From the NCBI GenBank assembly GCA_000233775.1, contig CP003096.1, positions 1,266,501-1,330,500 on the forward strand: DNA of 64,000 nt. The letters are read 5' to 3'. Shown here piece by piece: positions 25,446 through 33,913 of the stretch. This DNA is from Thermovirga lienii DSM 17291 (GTDB taxonomy: Bacteria; Synergistota; Synergistia; Synergistales; Thermovirgaceae). How positions within the stretch are numbered: the first letter of the stretch is position 1; the number at the start of each line of letters is the position of its first letter. Under the pieces are notes generated by a model that ran no database searches, was not told the DNA's origin, and saw only the letters and a list, made by a program, of their open reading frames with translations. The translations under genes were made by a program, and so were the position numbers.

Positions 25446-26183
25446 GTGAACCTGAATCAAGGCATAAGGAAGAAAGTGACAAAGGCAATATCCGATTACA
25501 ACCTGATAGAAAATGGAGACAAGATACTGGTAGGGCTCTCGGGAGGAAAAGATAGCACTCTTTTACTAGTCGCTCTATCGGAGATAAGAAAGATAAGCCC
25601 GGTGAAATTTGATCTTGCAGCATTCACCATAAACATCGCAGAAGGGCACATGGATCTGAATCCCATAAAAAAATTTTGCGCTGATCTCGGCATAAAGCAC
25701 GAAAGCATCTCCTATCCAATAATAGACATCATAGAGGAAAGAAATGAACGCTCTCCATGTAGTCTGTGTTCGAAATTGCGAAACGGCATACTGATAGACT
25801 TTGCAACAAAAAACGGCTACAACAAGGTAGCTTTAGGTCACCACCTAGATGACGTAGTGGAAACAGCATTGCTTAATTTGTTCTTGGCAGGAAGGTTCAA
25901 ATGTTTCCCCCCTCTTTCGTGGAGGAGCAGAAAGAAAATATGGGTAATAAGACCCTTGGTTTACCTATCTGAAGAGGCAATCAGATCTGAAGCGAAGCGC
26001 CTTGATTTTCCTGTTATGAAATGGAAATGCCCTCATGAGGATGAAACCCAGAGGGCAAAAATGAAACACCTTATAGCTACGCTTGAGCCTAAATTCCCTG
26101 CCTTGAAATCCCAAGTTCTTCACGCCCTTACCCATGTTAGAGGAACGGACGTATGGAAAATAGAAGAACCTCTTGAAAAATAG
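25446..26183 (+). CDS. ttcA: tRNA 2-thiocytidine biosynthesis protein TtcA-like
   Basis: A 245-residue PP-loop ATPase of the TtcA/TtuA family, which thiolates tRNA (position 32 cytidine for TtcA). The PP-loop SGGKDST lies near residue 34-40. PCSLCSKLRNG near 104 provides the CxxC pair and KWKCPHEDETQR near 199 the third conserved cysteine; together they hold a [4Fe-4S] cluster. The GTG start is preceded at a distance by AAGGAGAG. It is divergent from the LuxR-type gene and converges on sufB with a 2-bp gap and no visible terminator between. Confidence 0.9.
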   Translation: MNLNQGIRKKVTKAISDYNLIENGDKILVGLSGGKDSTLLLVALSEIRKISPVKFDLAAFTINIAEGHMDLNPIKKFCADLGIKHESISYPIIDIIEERNERSPCSLCSKLRNGILIDFATKNGYNKVALGHHLDDVVETALLNLFLAGRFKCFPPLSWRSRKKIWVIRPLVYLSEEAIRSEAKRLDFPVMKWKCPHEDETQRAKMKHLIATLEPKFPALKSQVLHALTHVRGTDVWKIEEPLEK

Positions 26184-26185
26184 CA

Positions 26186-27133
26186 TTATCGCAATAGACC
26201 TGAAACTATTATCTCTATGGCCTCCTCCTCCGTAAGCCCTTTGGCCATAAGGCCTTCTATTTTCTCATCAGCAATCCTGCCTATAGCAGCCTCATGAGTA
26301 ACCTCAGCCTCTGGGTGAGATGCTCTCACTACAGGTGAAGCCTCTGCCATTGCGTTCCCCTGCACAACCTCGGTACAGTCTACATGTCCTCTTGCACCCG
26401 GAGCAGCCCCATCTACCAACCCCAAGAAGTTTCCCCTGCTATCGTCCTTGAGTACCACTCTTGCCTTTACCAGAGCAGAGCTTCCTTCTCCTTTTAGCTT
26501 TATTATGTCCCTTATCTTACACACATCGTCGAACTTGCCGTATATCTTGGAGTTTATGTCAACGTGACTGTGGGCACCAACTGCGTCCACTTCAATTTCT
26601 ATATCCAAATCGCCAACTCTTCCCTCAACCAAGGTAAAATCACCAACGTACGTGGCCCCTTCGCCTACCATAACCTTGCTCCTGGGCTTGACTTGTATCT
26701 TGCCCTCTGGACCGTGTACATGAACTTCCTTGTACGCAAAACTGGCCCTTTCTTTCAGGTAAATCTCGCCTTCCATAGCATGCAAAAATTCTACGGCATT
26801 AGGGAAAATACAATGAGCCAAAAATTCTGCCTTGGCTCCTTCCTCCACAGTCACCCTGCTTTGTATCACTTGCTTCCCTTCATGCCCTAAATGGCCAAAA
26901 CAAAGATGCACAGGTTTTTCTATAACAACTCCTTTTTTTACTGTTATCTTTGCATCTATACCTTCGTCCGTCTCCTCTGCTTCAATTTCGACTCCTGGAA
27001 GCACATTTTTGTCGATTATTTTGTTGGCATGTACTACCACGTAGATAGCATCTTTATCTCCCAGAGAACTTGCCAAACCACCCGTTCTGGAAGCTATTTC
27101 CAGAAGTTGTGCATATTCTTCTGTTATCTTCAA
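26186..27133 (-). CDS. sufB: SufB/SufD family Fe-S assembly protein
   Basis: A 315-residue SufB/SufD-type scaffold protein, shorter than the 420-480 residues of proteobacterial SufB, as in minimal SUF systems that have a single sufB with sufC. The beta-helix core is seen, with the conserved end ASPVVRASHPEAEVTHEAAIGR near residue 263-285 and a C-terminal helix pair (LTEEEAIEIIVSGLL). With SufC it assembles and delivers Fe-S clusters. The TTG at 27133 follows AGGGGGA. No SufD, SufS or SufU is adjacent. Confidence 0.9.
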   Translation of the reverse strand: MKITEEYAQLLEIASRTGGLASSLGDKDAIYVVVHANKIIDKNVLPGVEIEAEETDEGIDAKITVKKGVVIEKPVHLCFGHLGHEGKQVIQSRVTVEEGAKAEFLAHCIFPNAVEFLHAMEGEIYLKERASFAYKEVHVHGPEGKIQVKPRSKVMVGEGATYVGDFTLVEGRVGDLDIEIEVDAVGAHSHVDINSKIYGKFDDVCKIRDIIKLKGEGSSALVKARVVLKDDSRGNFLGLVDGAAPGARGHVDCTEVVQGNAMAEASPVVRASHPEAEVTHEAAIGRIADEKIEGLMAKGLTEEEAIEIIVSGLLR

Positions 27134-27145
27134 TTCGCTATCCCC

Positions 27146-27895
27146 CTATCCTTCGGTCTCTCCTGTTTCCCCCGCATGCTCCGGACAAGGCATGCATTGA
27201 GACAAAAAATACCGCCTTACTGCCTCAGCTGTCCCTTCCAATACTATGCTTCCGCTACACATTAAGTAGGACCTATCGCACTGAGAAGCTACATCTTCTC
27301 TATGGGTTATTATCAGAACACTTCGGCCATTCTCGGTCATTTTCCTGAACAAGTTTATTATGTCCGCCATTGCAAGGAGATCAACGCCTGAATCAGGCTC
27401 ATCCAATATGGTAAGCCGAGAGTTCATCAAGTAAACCGAGGCCAATTCTATGCGCTTTCGTTCTCCCCCAGAAAGAGTCTTATCCACCTTTCTCTTCAAG
27501 TAGGAGCTTTCAAGTTGGACCAAAGCCAACGCCTCTTCCATCTGGGATTCTCCTATCTTATCCCTTGAAGAAATCCTTAAATACTCGGCAACACTTATTC
27601 CCTCATATCTAGCTGGATGCTGCCACGCCAGCGTGATTCCTAACCGCGCGCGCTCCGTTATGCCTAACTCAGTGATATCTTGTCCCTTGAAATAGATTGC
27701 TCCCTTTTTCGGTCTATAATTTGGAAGACCCATGATCGTGTAGGCAAGACTCGATTTTCCAGCACCATTTCTCCCTAGTATTCCCGTTATTTCTCCAGGC
27801 AAGACCCTAATAGATACATCCTTTAATATCTCCTTGTCATCTCTGACGACAGTTATCTCATCTACATAAAGTAACGATTCCTTCACTTGCTTCAC
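27146..27895 (-). CDS. sufC: SufC Fe-S assembly ATPase
   Basis: A 249-residue ABC ATPase that powers the SUF scaffold. Walker A GRNGAGKSS near residue 40, Q-loop TLAWQHPARYEGIS near 88, signature TLSGGERKRIELA near 140, Walker B LTILDEPDSGVD near 160 and the SufC-specific GVDLLAM segment are all intact. The start is GTG at 27895 or GTG at 27886 (after GAGGTGA); the panB stop is 2 bp upstream, so translation is coupled. The C-terminus carries an acidic tail with CPEHAGETGE that is not typical. Confidence 0.92.
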   Translation of the reverse strand: MKQVKESLLYVDEITVVRDDKEILKDVSIRVLPGEITGILGRNGAGKSSLAYTIMGLPNYRPKKGAIYFKGQDITELGITERARLGITLAWQHPARYEGISVAEYLRISSRDKIGESQMEEALALVQLESSYLKRKVDKTLSGGERKRIELASVYLMNSRLTILDEPDSGVDLLAMADIINLFRKMTENGRSVLIITHREDVASQCDRSYLMCSGSIVLEGTAEAVRRYFLSQCMPCPEHAGETGETEG

Positions 27896-27896
27896 C

Positions 27897-28742
27897 TCAT
27901 ATCGATTCCTTTTTTAAGGCTTCCATCACTTTTTCATCCATGGCAAAAGAGTGTTCTTGGGTTGGAAAGGCTTTGTTTTTTACCTCCCTAACATACCCTT
28001 CAAGACCTGAACCAAGGTATTCTGCTCCATTTGCGTATGATTTAACGAATTTAGGCTTAAACGTCTCAAAAAGACCCAATATATCATGAAAGACAAGAAC
28101 CTGGCCGTCGCATGAACTTCCTGCTCCTATACCTATGGTGGGAATACTCAGCTTCTGAGTTATAAACTCTGCGAGTGAAGCTGGGACGCACTCCAACACC
28201 ACGGCGCAGGCTCCTGCTTCCTGAACTGCAATGGCGTCCTCAAGGACTCTTCTTGCGCTTTGTTCGTCCTTACCCTGTACCCTGTACCCCCCCAGCAAAG
28301 TAGCCGTTTGAGGAGTTAGCCCGATATGTCCGACAACTGCGATGCCCGCATCGACGATCGCCCTTATAGTGCTTACCCTATTTTTCCCTCCCTCGAGTTT
28401 TACTGCATCCACACCGGCTTCCTTGACCAATAAGCCTGCGTTCCTTATAGCTTCCCTTTCATCTACCTCATAACTCAGAAAAGGCAGATCTCCAACCACG
28501 AAAGCTCTCTGGCGAGCTCGCATCACTGCCTTGCAGTGCATGAGCATCATTTCCATGGTCACACCCAGAGTATCTTTCAATCCGTGCTCCACCATTCCCA
28601 CGGAATCTCCGACAAGAATCATATCTGCTCCTGCCTTCTCGGCCAGCCTTGCTTGCCAGTGGTTGTATGCAGTAACCATCACTATCGGCTCTTTTTCTTG
28701 CTTCATTCTCATGAAATCTGGAATAGACAACACCTTACCCAT
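27897..28742 (-). CDS. panB: 3-methyl-2-oxobutanoate hydroxymethyltransferase
   Basis: A 281-residue PanB, which adds a hydroxymethyl group from methylene-tetrahydrofolate to 2-oxoisovalerate, the first step to pantothenate. VMVTAYNHWQARLAEKAGAD, LVGDSVGMV near residue 44 (metal Asp) and VKLEGG near 112, with GHIGLTPQ near 134, are diagnostic. ATG at 28742 follows GGGAGGAC; longer frames overlap panC. It lies 29 bp after panC and is coupled to sufC. Confidence 0.97.
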   Translation of the reverse strand: MGKVLSIPDFMRMKQEKEPIVMVTAYNHWQARLAEKAGADMILVGDSVGMVEHGLKDTLGVTMEMMLMHCKAVMRARQRAFVVGDLPFLSYEVDEREAIRNAGLLVKEAGVDAVKLEGGKNRVSTIRAIVDAGIAVVGHIGLTPQTATLLGGYRVQGKDEQSARRVLEDAIAVQEAGACAVVLECVPASLAEFITQKLSIPTIGIGAGSSCDGQVLVFHDILGLFETFKPKFVKSYANGAEYLGSGLEGYVREVKNKAFPTQEHSFAMDEKVMEALKKESI

Positions 28743-28771
28743 AATCAAAGTCCTCCCTCGGCATGGATTCT

Positions 28772-29617
28772 TCAAGACTCAAGGATCTTATTGTCTATCA
28801 GTCTGGCTTTTCCAACATACGCTGCCACAGCTATCACTACTTTACCTTTTATTTCATTCACCTCTTCCAAGTTCTCCGCATCCCGAATCTCTACGTACTG
28901 AACTTTTAAACCATCACCCTCGCTCAAAATCTCTCTTACCTTAGCCTCTAAAGCTTTGACATCCTTGACTCCACTTTTGAACAAACGCTCAGCTTCCTCC
29001 AAAGCTTTAGGTATCTTGAGGGCTTCTTTTCTCTGCTCCTCTGTGAGATATACGTTGCGGCTGCTCAAGGCAAGACCATCATGGTCTCTCACTATTGGAC
29101 ACCCTATTACCTCCACGGGAACGTTCAAATCCCGAACCATTCGCTTCAACACTTGGAGCTGTTGATAGTCCTTCTGACCAAAGTAAGCCCTCCCAGGCTG
29201 AACTATATTGAACAATTTTAGTACTACCGTACAAACGCCATCAAAGTGACCAGGTCTAAAAGCACCACACATGTACCTACTCAGCTTGTTTTCTTTTACC
29301 ACCGTTGAGAAATCAGGGTAATACATATCTTCCTCTCTTGGAGCAAAAAGAAGGTCCACACCTTCCTTCTCCAATAAGGCACTATCTCTATCAAAATCCC
29401 TGGGATATGCTGCTAAATCCTCGCTGGGGCCAAACTGCAGAGGGTTAACGAATATGGAAACCACACAAAAGGAATTTTCTTGCTTGCACCTTCTAACTAA
29501 GGACAAATGCCCCTCATGAAGATAACCCATTGTAGGAACAAAGCCAATTTCCTCCCTATTTAACCCCTTTTGCCTGATGTATTCTCTTACTTCTGACGGC
29601 TCTTTGATTATTTTCAT
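28772..29617 (-). CDS. panC: Pantothenate synthetase
   Basis: A 281-residue PanC, which ligates pantoate and beta-alanine using ATP. The HIGH-type motif is [15 protein letters not shown] near residue 27-41. [18 protein letters not shown] near 56, [10 protein letters not shown] near 148 and the ALSSRN motif near 184 are all present. The start ATG has AAGGAG before it. It forms the pantothenate part of the CoA pathway with panB here and coaX at 48 kb. panD is not in the window. Confidence 0.97.
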   Translation of the reverse strand: MKIIKEPSEVREYIRQKGLNREEIGFVPTMGYLHEGHLSLVRRCKQENSFCVVSIFVNPLQFGPSEDLAAYPRDFDRDSALLEKEGVDLLFAPREEDMYYPDFSTVVKENKLSRYMCGAFRPGHFDGVCTVVLKLFNIVQPGRAYFGQKDYQQLQVLKRMVRDLNVPVEVIGCPIVRDHDGLALSSRNVYLTEEQRKEALKIPKALEEAERLFKSGVKDVKALEAKVREILSEGDGLKVQYVEIRDAENLEEVNEIKGKVVIAVAAYVGKARLIDNKILES

Positions 29618-29651
29618 ATTCCCATCTCCTTACTAGCAAAAAAATAGGAAC

Positions 29652-31010
29652 CTAGATAACAGAGGCCAAAGACCTTATATGTCTCATGTACGACTCTGCC
29701 TCTTTTTTCTCTGTTTCAGCCCCCTCTTTTCCCAGAAGGGCCCGTGTGTAAACTTTCCCCTGCTCTACTCCAGGTTGATCAAAGGGGTTAACTTTCATAA
29801 GTCCACCTGTTATAGCTGTCAGGTACTCAAAAAAGTAGATCAACCCTCCTAAATGATAGGCATCCAAATTGGGCATTTCCATCCAAGCAACTGGCTTTCC
29901 TGATTTGGCAAGGGCAGCTAGAGTTCCTTGAGCCTCACAGTTCAGCATGCTCTTCATGTCCTTGCCCAAGAGGTAAGACAAAGAATTCAGTGAATCTTCC
30001 TCCAGTTTTTCAGGGAAAAAGACGTTTCTCTTGCTTTTTTCCTCAGTCAATATCAAAAAAAGCTTGTCATTCGGACCGGACGTATAGAGCTGAACCTGAG
30101 AGTGTTGGTCTATGGCGCCAATGGCCCGAATTGGAGTTATACCTTTACCATCCTTTCCAAGGCTCTCGGCCCACAACTGGGCAAACCACTCGGTAAAACT
30201 ATTCATTCGACTCAAATAAGGCATAAAAACAAGCATATTCCTACCCGCAAGACAATGTTCCATACTCAAAGCAGCCAGAATCCAAGCAGGATTGTTATCT
30301 ATTGAATTTCTTTCGAACAATTTCTTTTTCATGTCCTTTGCTCCATGGAGAAGCTCCTCAATAGCTACCCCCTGGACGGCCGCAGAAAGCAACCCCACAG
30401 GGGATAACACGGAAAACCTTCCGCCAACGTTTTGGGGCACCTCCAAGGTGAGGCAACCTATTTCATTTGCAAATTTCCGCAGAGCGCCTCTGTTGGGGTC
30501 AGTTATGACCACGATCCGTTGAGCTAGATTTGGTAACTTGTTCTCTTTAAGCTTTTCCCACAGAGCGAGGAAATTCGCCATGGTTTCCGCCGTGGTGCCC
30601 GATTTACTTACAACTATAAACCCCGTTCTGGATAAATCTACCATATCCAGAACCGATAAAAATAAGTGAGGATCAGAGTTATCAAGAAGATAAAATCTGG
30701 GTCCCTTCCTCTCCTCCCTAGAAAGCTCGTTATAAAATGGATGAGTAAGACAATCAAAAAGCATTTTATTGCCCAAAGCGGAGCCACCTATACCAATATG
30801 AATCAGGGAATCAAAGCTCTTCAGTGCTTCAGCCACTTTAATTATCTGCTCATGCCCTTTCTCGGGCAAATCTACCCATCCATAGCCATCCTTACCCTCA
30901 GATGCCCCTATTAACAAGTCTCCAGATACCCTAGAAAGGACTTCTTCGTAATTTTCCAGCTTCGCTTCATCAACTAAAGCCGCACCGTAAAAAAGCTTCA
31001 GACGACTCAT
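29652..31010 (-). CDS. pgi: Glucose-6-phosphate isomerase
   Basis: A 452-residue bacterial-type phosphoglucose isomerase of the short form. IHIGIGGSALGNKML near residue 70, VVSKSGTTAETMANF near 135 and QLWAESLGKDGKG near 285 are the family signatures; the C-terminal active-site segment FDQPGVEQGK near 415 is present. ATG at 31010 follows GGGAGGAT. It leads the pgi-panC-panB-sufC-sufB run, with short gaps throughout. Confidence 0.96.
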   Translation of the reverse strand: MSRLKLFYGAALVDEAKLENYEEVLSRVSGDLLIGASEGKDGYGWVDLPEKGHEQIIKVAEALKSFDSLIHIGIGGSALGNKMLFDCLTHPFYNELSREERKGPRFYLLDNSDPHLFLSVLDMVDLSRTGFIVVSKSGTTAETMANFLALWEKLKENKLPNLAQRIVVITDPNRGALRKFANEIGCLTLEVPQNVGGRFSVLSPVGLLSAAVQGVAIEELLHGAKDMKKKLFERNSIDNNPAWILAALSMEHCLAGRNMLVFMPYLSRMNSFTEWFAQLWAESLGKDGKGITPIRAIGAIDQHSQVQLYTSGPNDKLFLILTEEKSKRNVFFPEKLEEDSLNSLSYLLGKDMKSMLNCEAQGTLAALAKSGKPVAWMEMPNLDAYHLGGLIYFFEYLTAITGGLMKVNPFDQPGVEQGKVYTRALLGKEGAETEKKEAESYMRHIRSLASVI

Positions 31011-31082
31011 CGGATCCTCCCTTAAACTCCTTTATAATACGTTAAGACACCATAGATTATATTCCACAAATCCATTTTCACA

Positions 31083-31110
31083 AAAAAAGGAGCCCTAAGG
31101 CTCCTTTTTT
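31083..31110 (-). terminator. Terminator of the glutaredoxin-like gene
   Basis: A 12-bp perfect inverted repeat (AAAAAAGGAGCC, CTAA loop, GGCTCCTTTTTT) with A/T runs at both feet. It lies just after the glutaredoxin-like gene on the minus strand and before the pgi leader. Confidence 0.9.
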
Positions 31111-31143
31111 GATATCTATACTATAACTATACTAAATATACCA

Positions 31144-31389
31144 CTACAAGATGCCGTTTTCCTTCAGCGCCTCATCAATGGCATCCTTATCAAAACCCAC
31201 GATATACGTGGAACCTATTTGCACTACAGGCACACCCATCTGTCGGGTTTTTCTCACCATCTCCATGGCAGCCTCTCTGTCTTTGCTAACATCCACATCC
31301 TCAAAATCAACGTTTATGCTCTTCAAATAGTCCTTGGCCTTTACACACCAAGGGCATGTAGGAGTAGAATAAACTTTAACCGTCGCCAT
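31144..31389 (-). CDS. Glutaredoxin-like protein (NrdH/Grx family)
   Basis: An 81-residue thioredoxin-fold redox protein. The active site is STPTCPWCVKAKDYL with CPWC at residues 12-15; the cis-proline region is MGVPVVQIG near 50 and the C-terminal GFDKDAI is glutaredoxin-like. It reduces disulfides in the cytoplasm; the partner is unknown. ATG follows AAGGAG. It is monocistronic, between promoter 31454-31481 and terminator 31083-31110. Confidence 0.93.
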   Translation of the reverse strand: MATVKVYSTPTCPWCVKAKDYLKSINVDFEDVDVSKDREAAMEMVRKTRQMGVPVVQIGSTYIVGFDKDAIDEALKENGIL

Positions 31390-31453
31390 ACTATCAGCTC
31401 CTTACAAATTTCTGTTTTTTATATTTTATGTTCAAAAATACCCCTGTATGGTT

Positions 31454-31481
31454 ATTATAGTATAACAGTTGCGCTTGTCAA
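31454..31481 (-). promoter_or_regulatory. Sigma-70 promoter of the glutaredoxin-like gene
   Basis: On the minus strand TTGACA (31481-31476, full consensus), 16-bp spacer, TATAAT (31459-31454, full consensus). The start codon is about 65 bp downstream. Confidence 0.82.
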
Positions 31482-31615
31482 GGCAACATCGCTCCAAACA
31501 ATGATTTTTTCTTTACAGTGCATGCATTTACGAAATCTTTCACATTTTGGTGTATAATTCGATATTGTGTGTTAGAATTCTCACAGCTCTATTACTCCGG
31601 GGGGGAGATGTGCGG

Positions 31616-32113
31616 ATGACAGATGTTGTTAAGGAATCTACCGAAGAAATGCAACAGGTTTTGGACAAAATCATCGAAAAGTACCGGGGAAAACCGGGAA
31701 GCACCATAGGCATTTTGTCCGCTATCCAAGAGAAGTTTGGCTACCTACCTGAAGAGGCAATGGATTATGTCTCAGAATCTTTGAACATACCTTCGGCCGA
31801 GATTTTTGGTGTTGCCTCCTTCTACTCCATGTTCCGTTTCCAACCAGAAGGAAAATACGTGGTGAGATTATGCAGAGGAACCGCCTGCCATGTCCAAGGT
31901 TCATGGCTGGTTGGAGAGCAACTGCAAAGGCATCTGGGCATTGAAGAAGGGGGTACTACCAAAGATGGCCTTTTCTCTCTTCACTACGTAGCATGCCTTG
32001 GGTGCTGCAGCCTAGCACCAGTTATGATGGTCAACGGAACAGTTCATGGCCGTCTTACGCCAGACAAGGCTGTAGAAGTTTTGGAATCCTACAGACGTGA
32101 AGGCCAAGAATAG
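31616..32113 (+). CDS. NuoE/HndA-type [2Fe-2S] subunit
   Basis: A 165-residue thioredoxin-like [2Fe-2S] protein, the 24-kDa-subunit type of complex I and of soluble NAD-linked bifurcating enzymes. Ligands are Cys86, Cys91, Cys127 and Cys131 (LCRGTAC and ACLGCC). The segment EIFGVASFYSMF near residue 62-73 is characteristic. ATG at 31616 follows a GGGGGGAG site. A -10-like TATAAT (31553-31558) lies 58 bp upstream without a good -35. It heads a three-gene operon with a NuoF-type subunit and a 1241-residue fusion. Confidence 0.93.
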   Translation: MTDVVKESTEEMQQVLDKIIEKYRGKPGSTIGILSAIQEKFGYLPEEAMDYVSESLNIPSAEIFGVASFYSMFRFQPEGKYVVRLCRGTACHVQGSWLVGEQLQRHLGIEEGGTTKDGLFSLHYVACLGCCSLAPVMMVNGTVHGRLTPDKAVEVLESYRREGQE

Positions 32114-32130
32114 ATTAGGAGGACTCAAAG

Positions 32131-33897
32131 ATGACAAAAACAGTCATTAAAGTAGGAATGGCAAGCTGTGGTATAGCTGCAGGAGCCCGTCCAGTTTATG
32201 AGTACCTGCTAGATAAGCTGGGCGACAGAAAAGACGTAGAAATAAAACAAGTAGGTTGTATAGGACTCTGTTTCAGAGAACCGCTGGTGGAAGTAATCAA
32301 AGATGGTACCAGAGTAATGTACGGAGAGGTAGACATTGATTCCCTCGAAAAAATAATAGAAACCCACATTCTAAACGGCACCCCTGTCGAAGAAAAAATA
32401 ATCTTAAGCGATTCCACAGAAGCTCCAGAAAACAAAACCATTGACAAACAGGTTCGAATAGTCCTCAGAAACACGGGAATAATAGATCCCACAAAAATTG
32501 ATGAATATCTGGAAAGAGACGGCTACAAAGGACTCACGAAGGCTCTACAGATGGATCCTGAGGCAGTAATAGACGAGATCCTGGAAAGCGGCCTGAGAGG
32601 AAGAGGCGGAGCAGGATTCCCCACCGGTCTAAAATGGAGGTTTGCGAGAAAAGCTGCAGGTGACGAAAAATACGTTGTTTGCAACGCCGACGAGGGTGAC
32701 CCAGGAGCTTTCATGGACCGATCAGTCCTTGAAGGAGACCCCCATTCTGTCATAGAAGGCATGTTGATCTGTGGTTATGCCATAGGAGCAAAGCACGGGA
32801 TAATTTATTGTAGAGCTGAGTATCCTCTGGCTATAAAACACCTCAACATCGCAATTGAACAAGCAAGAGAAAGAGGTTTCCTGGGCAAGAACATTCTAGG
32901 ATCGGGCTTTGATTTCGATATTTACATCAAGGAAGGTGCCGGGGCGTTCGTGTGCGGCGAAGAGACGGCACTAATGGCCTCGATAGAGGGTAAAAGAGGC
33001 ATGCCCAGACCACGACCGCCATTTCCTGCAAACAAAGGAATCTTTGGAAAACCAACAAACATCAACAACGTTGAAACGCTGGCGAATGTGGCATGGATAA
33101 TCCTTCACGGCGCCTCCGAGTTCAATAAGTATGGTACGGGCAAGAGCAGAGGGACCAAAGTGTTCGCCCTCGCTGGAAAGATAGTGAAAGGCGGCTTGGT
33201 TGAGGTTCCAATGGGAATGCCCCTAAGAGAAGTTATCTTCGATGTTGGAGGCGGTATTCCAGACGGAAAGGAATTTAAGGCTGTTCAGCTTGGAGGCCCA
33301 TCAGGCGGATGCCTTCCAGCGTCCGAGCTTGACACTCCTGTTGACTACGAATCCATAAACGCCACCGGCGCAATCATGGGATCTGGTGGAATGGTAGTCA
33401 TGGACGAAGATACCTGCATAGTCGACGTCGCGAAATTCTTCCTGAGCTTCGTCCAAAGCGAATCCTGTGGCAAGTGCCCCTTCTGTCGTATAGGAACCAA
33501 GAGGATGTTGGAGATCCTTGAGAGAATATGTGACGGAAAAGGAACTCCGGAAGACTTGGATCTGCTGGAAGACCTGGCCTACAAGATAAAGGACGGATCA
33601 CTTTGCGGCCTAGGGCAAACTGCTCCTAACCCCGTTTTGACTACGCTAAAATATTTCCGCCACGAATACGAGGCCCACGTCAACGAGAAAAAATGCCCCG
33701 CAAAGGTATGTACAAACCTTATTCATTACACAATAGATCCAGATACGTGCATAGGCTGCACAAAATGTTCTAAGGTCTGCCCTGTGGGCGCCATTGAAGG
33801 CCAAATCAGACAGCCTCACAAGATAGATGACTCTGTTTGCGTACGTTGCGGACAGTGTAAGTCTGTATGCCCAGTAAAAGCCATCTCCGTAGAATAA
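32131..33897 (+). CDS. NuoF/HndC/HydB-type NADH-binding flavoprotein subunit
   Basis: A 588-residue NAD-binding subunit of soluble NADH-linked complexes. Order: N-terminal thioredoxin-like [2Fe-2S]-type domain (residues 1-90, Cys13, Cys43, Cys47 visible); NADH/FMN domain (GLRGRGGAGFPTG near 152, VCNADEGDPGAFMDR near 180, GAGAFVCGEETALM near 270); SLBB-type domain; [4Fe-4S] motif ESCGKCPFCRIGTKRM near 444; and a C-terminal double ferredoxin domain (CIGCTKCSKVCP, CVRCGQCKSVCP). This layout is that of HydB/HndC/NfnB-type enzymes rather than membrane complex I. It feeds or takes electrons from NADH for the fusion protein encoded next. Spacing is 17 bp on each side. Confidence 0.95.
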   Translation: MTKTVIKVGMASCGIAAGARPVYEYLLDKLGDRKDVEIKQVGCIGLCFREPLVEVIKDGTRVMYGEVDIDSLEKIIETHILNGTPVEEKIILSDSTEAPENKTIDKQVRIVLRNTGIIDPTKIDEYLERDGYKGLTKALQMDPEAVIDEILESGLRGRGGAGFPTGLKWRFARKAAGDEKYVVCNADEGDPGAFMDRSVLEGDPHSVIEGMLICGYAIGAKHGIIYCRAEYPLAIKHLNIAIEQARERGFLGKNILGSGFDFDIYIKEGAGAFVCGEETALMASIEGKRGMPRPRPPFPANKGIFGKPTNINNVETLANVAWIILHGASEFNKYGTGKSRGTKVFALAGKIVKGGLVEVPMGMPLREVIFDVGGGIPDGKEFKAVQLGGPSGGCLPASELDTPVDYESINATGAIMGSGGMVVMDEDTCIVDVAKFFLSFVQSESCGKCPFCRIGTKRMLEILERICDGKGTPEDLDLLEDLAYKIKDGSLCGLGQTAPNPVLTTLKYFRHEYEAHVNEKKCPAKVCTNLIHYTIDPDTCIGCTKCSKVCPVGAIEGQIRQPHKIDDSVCVRCGQCKSVCPVKAISVE

Positions 33898-33913
33898 GGA
33901 GGAACTAGAAATC

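Noticed and set aside
27897-29652. Riboswitch in front of panC or panB
   Set aside because: Gaps are about 30 bp and contain only ribosome sites.
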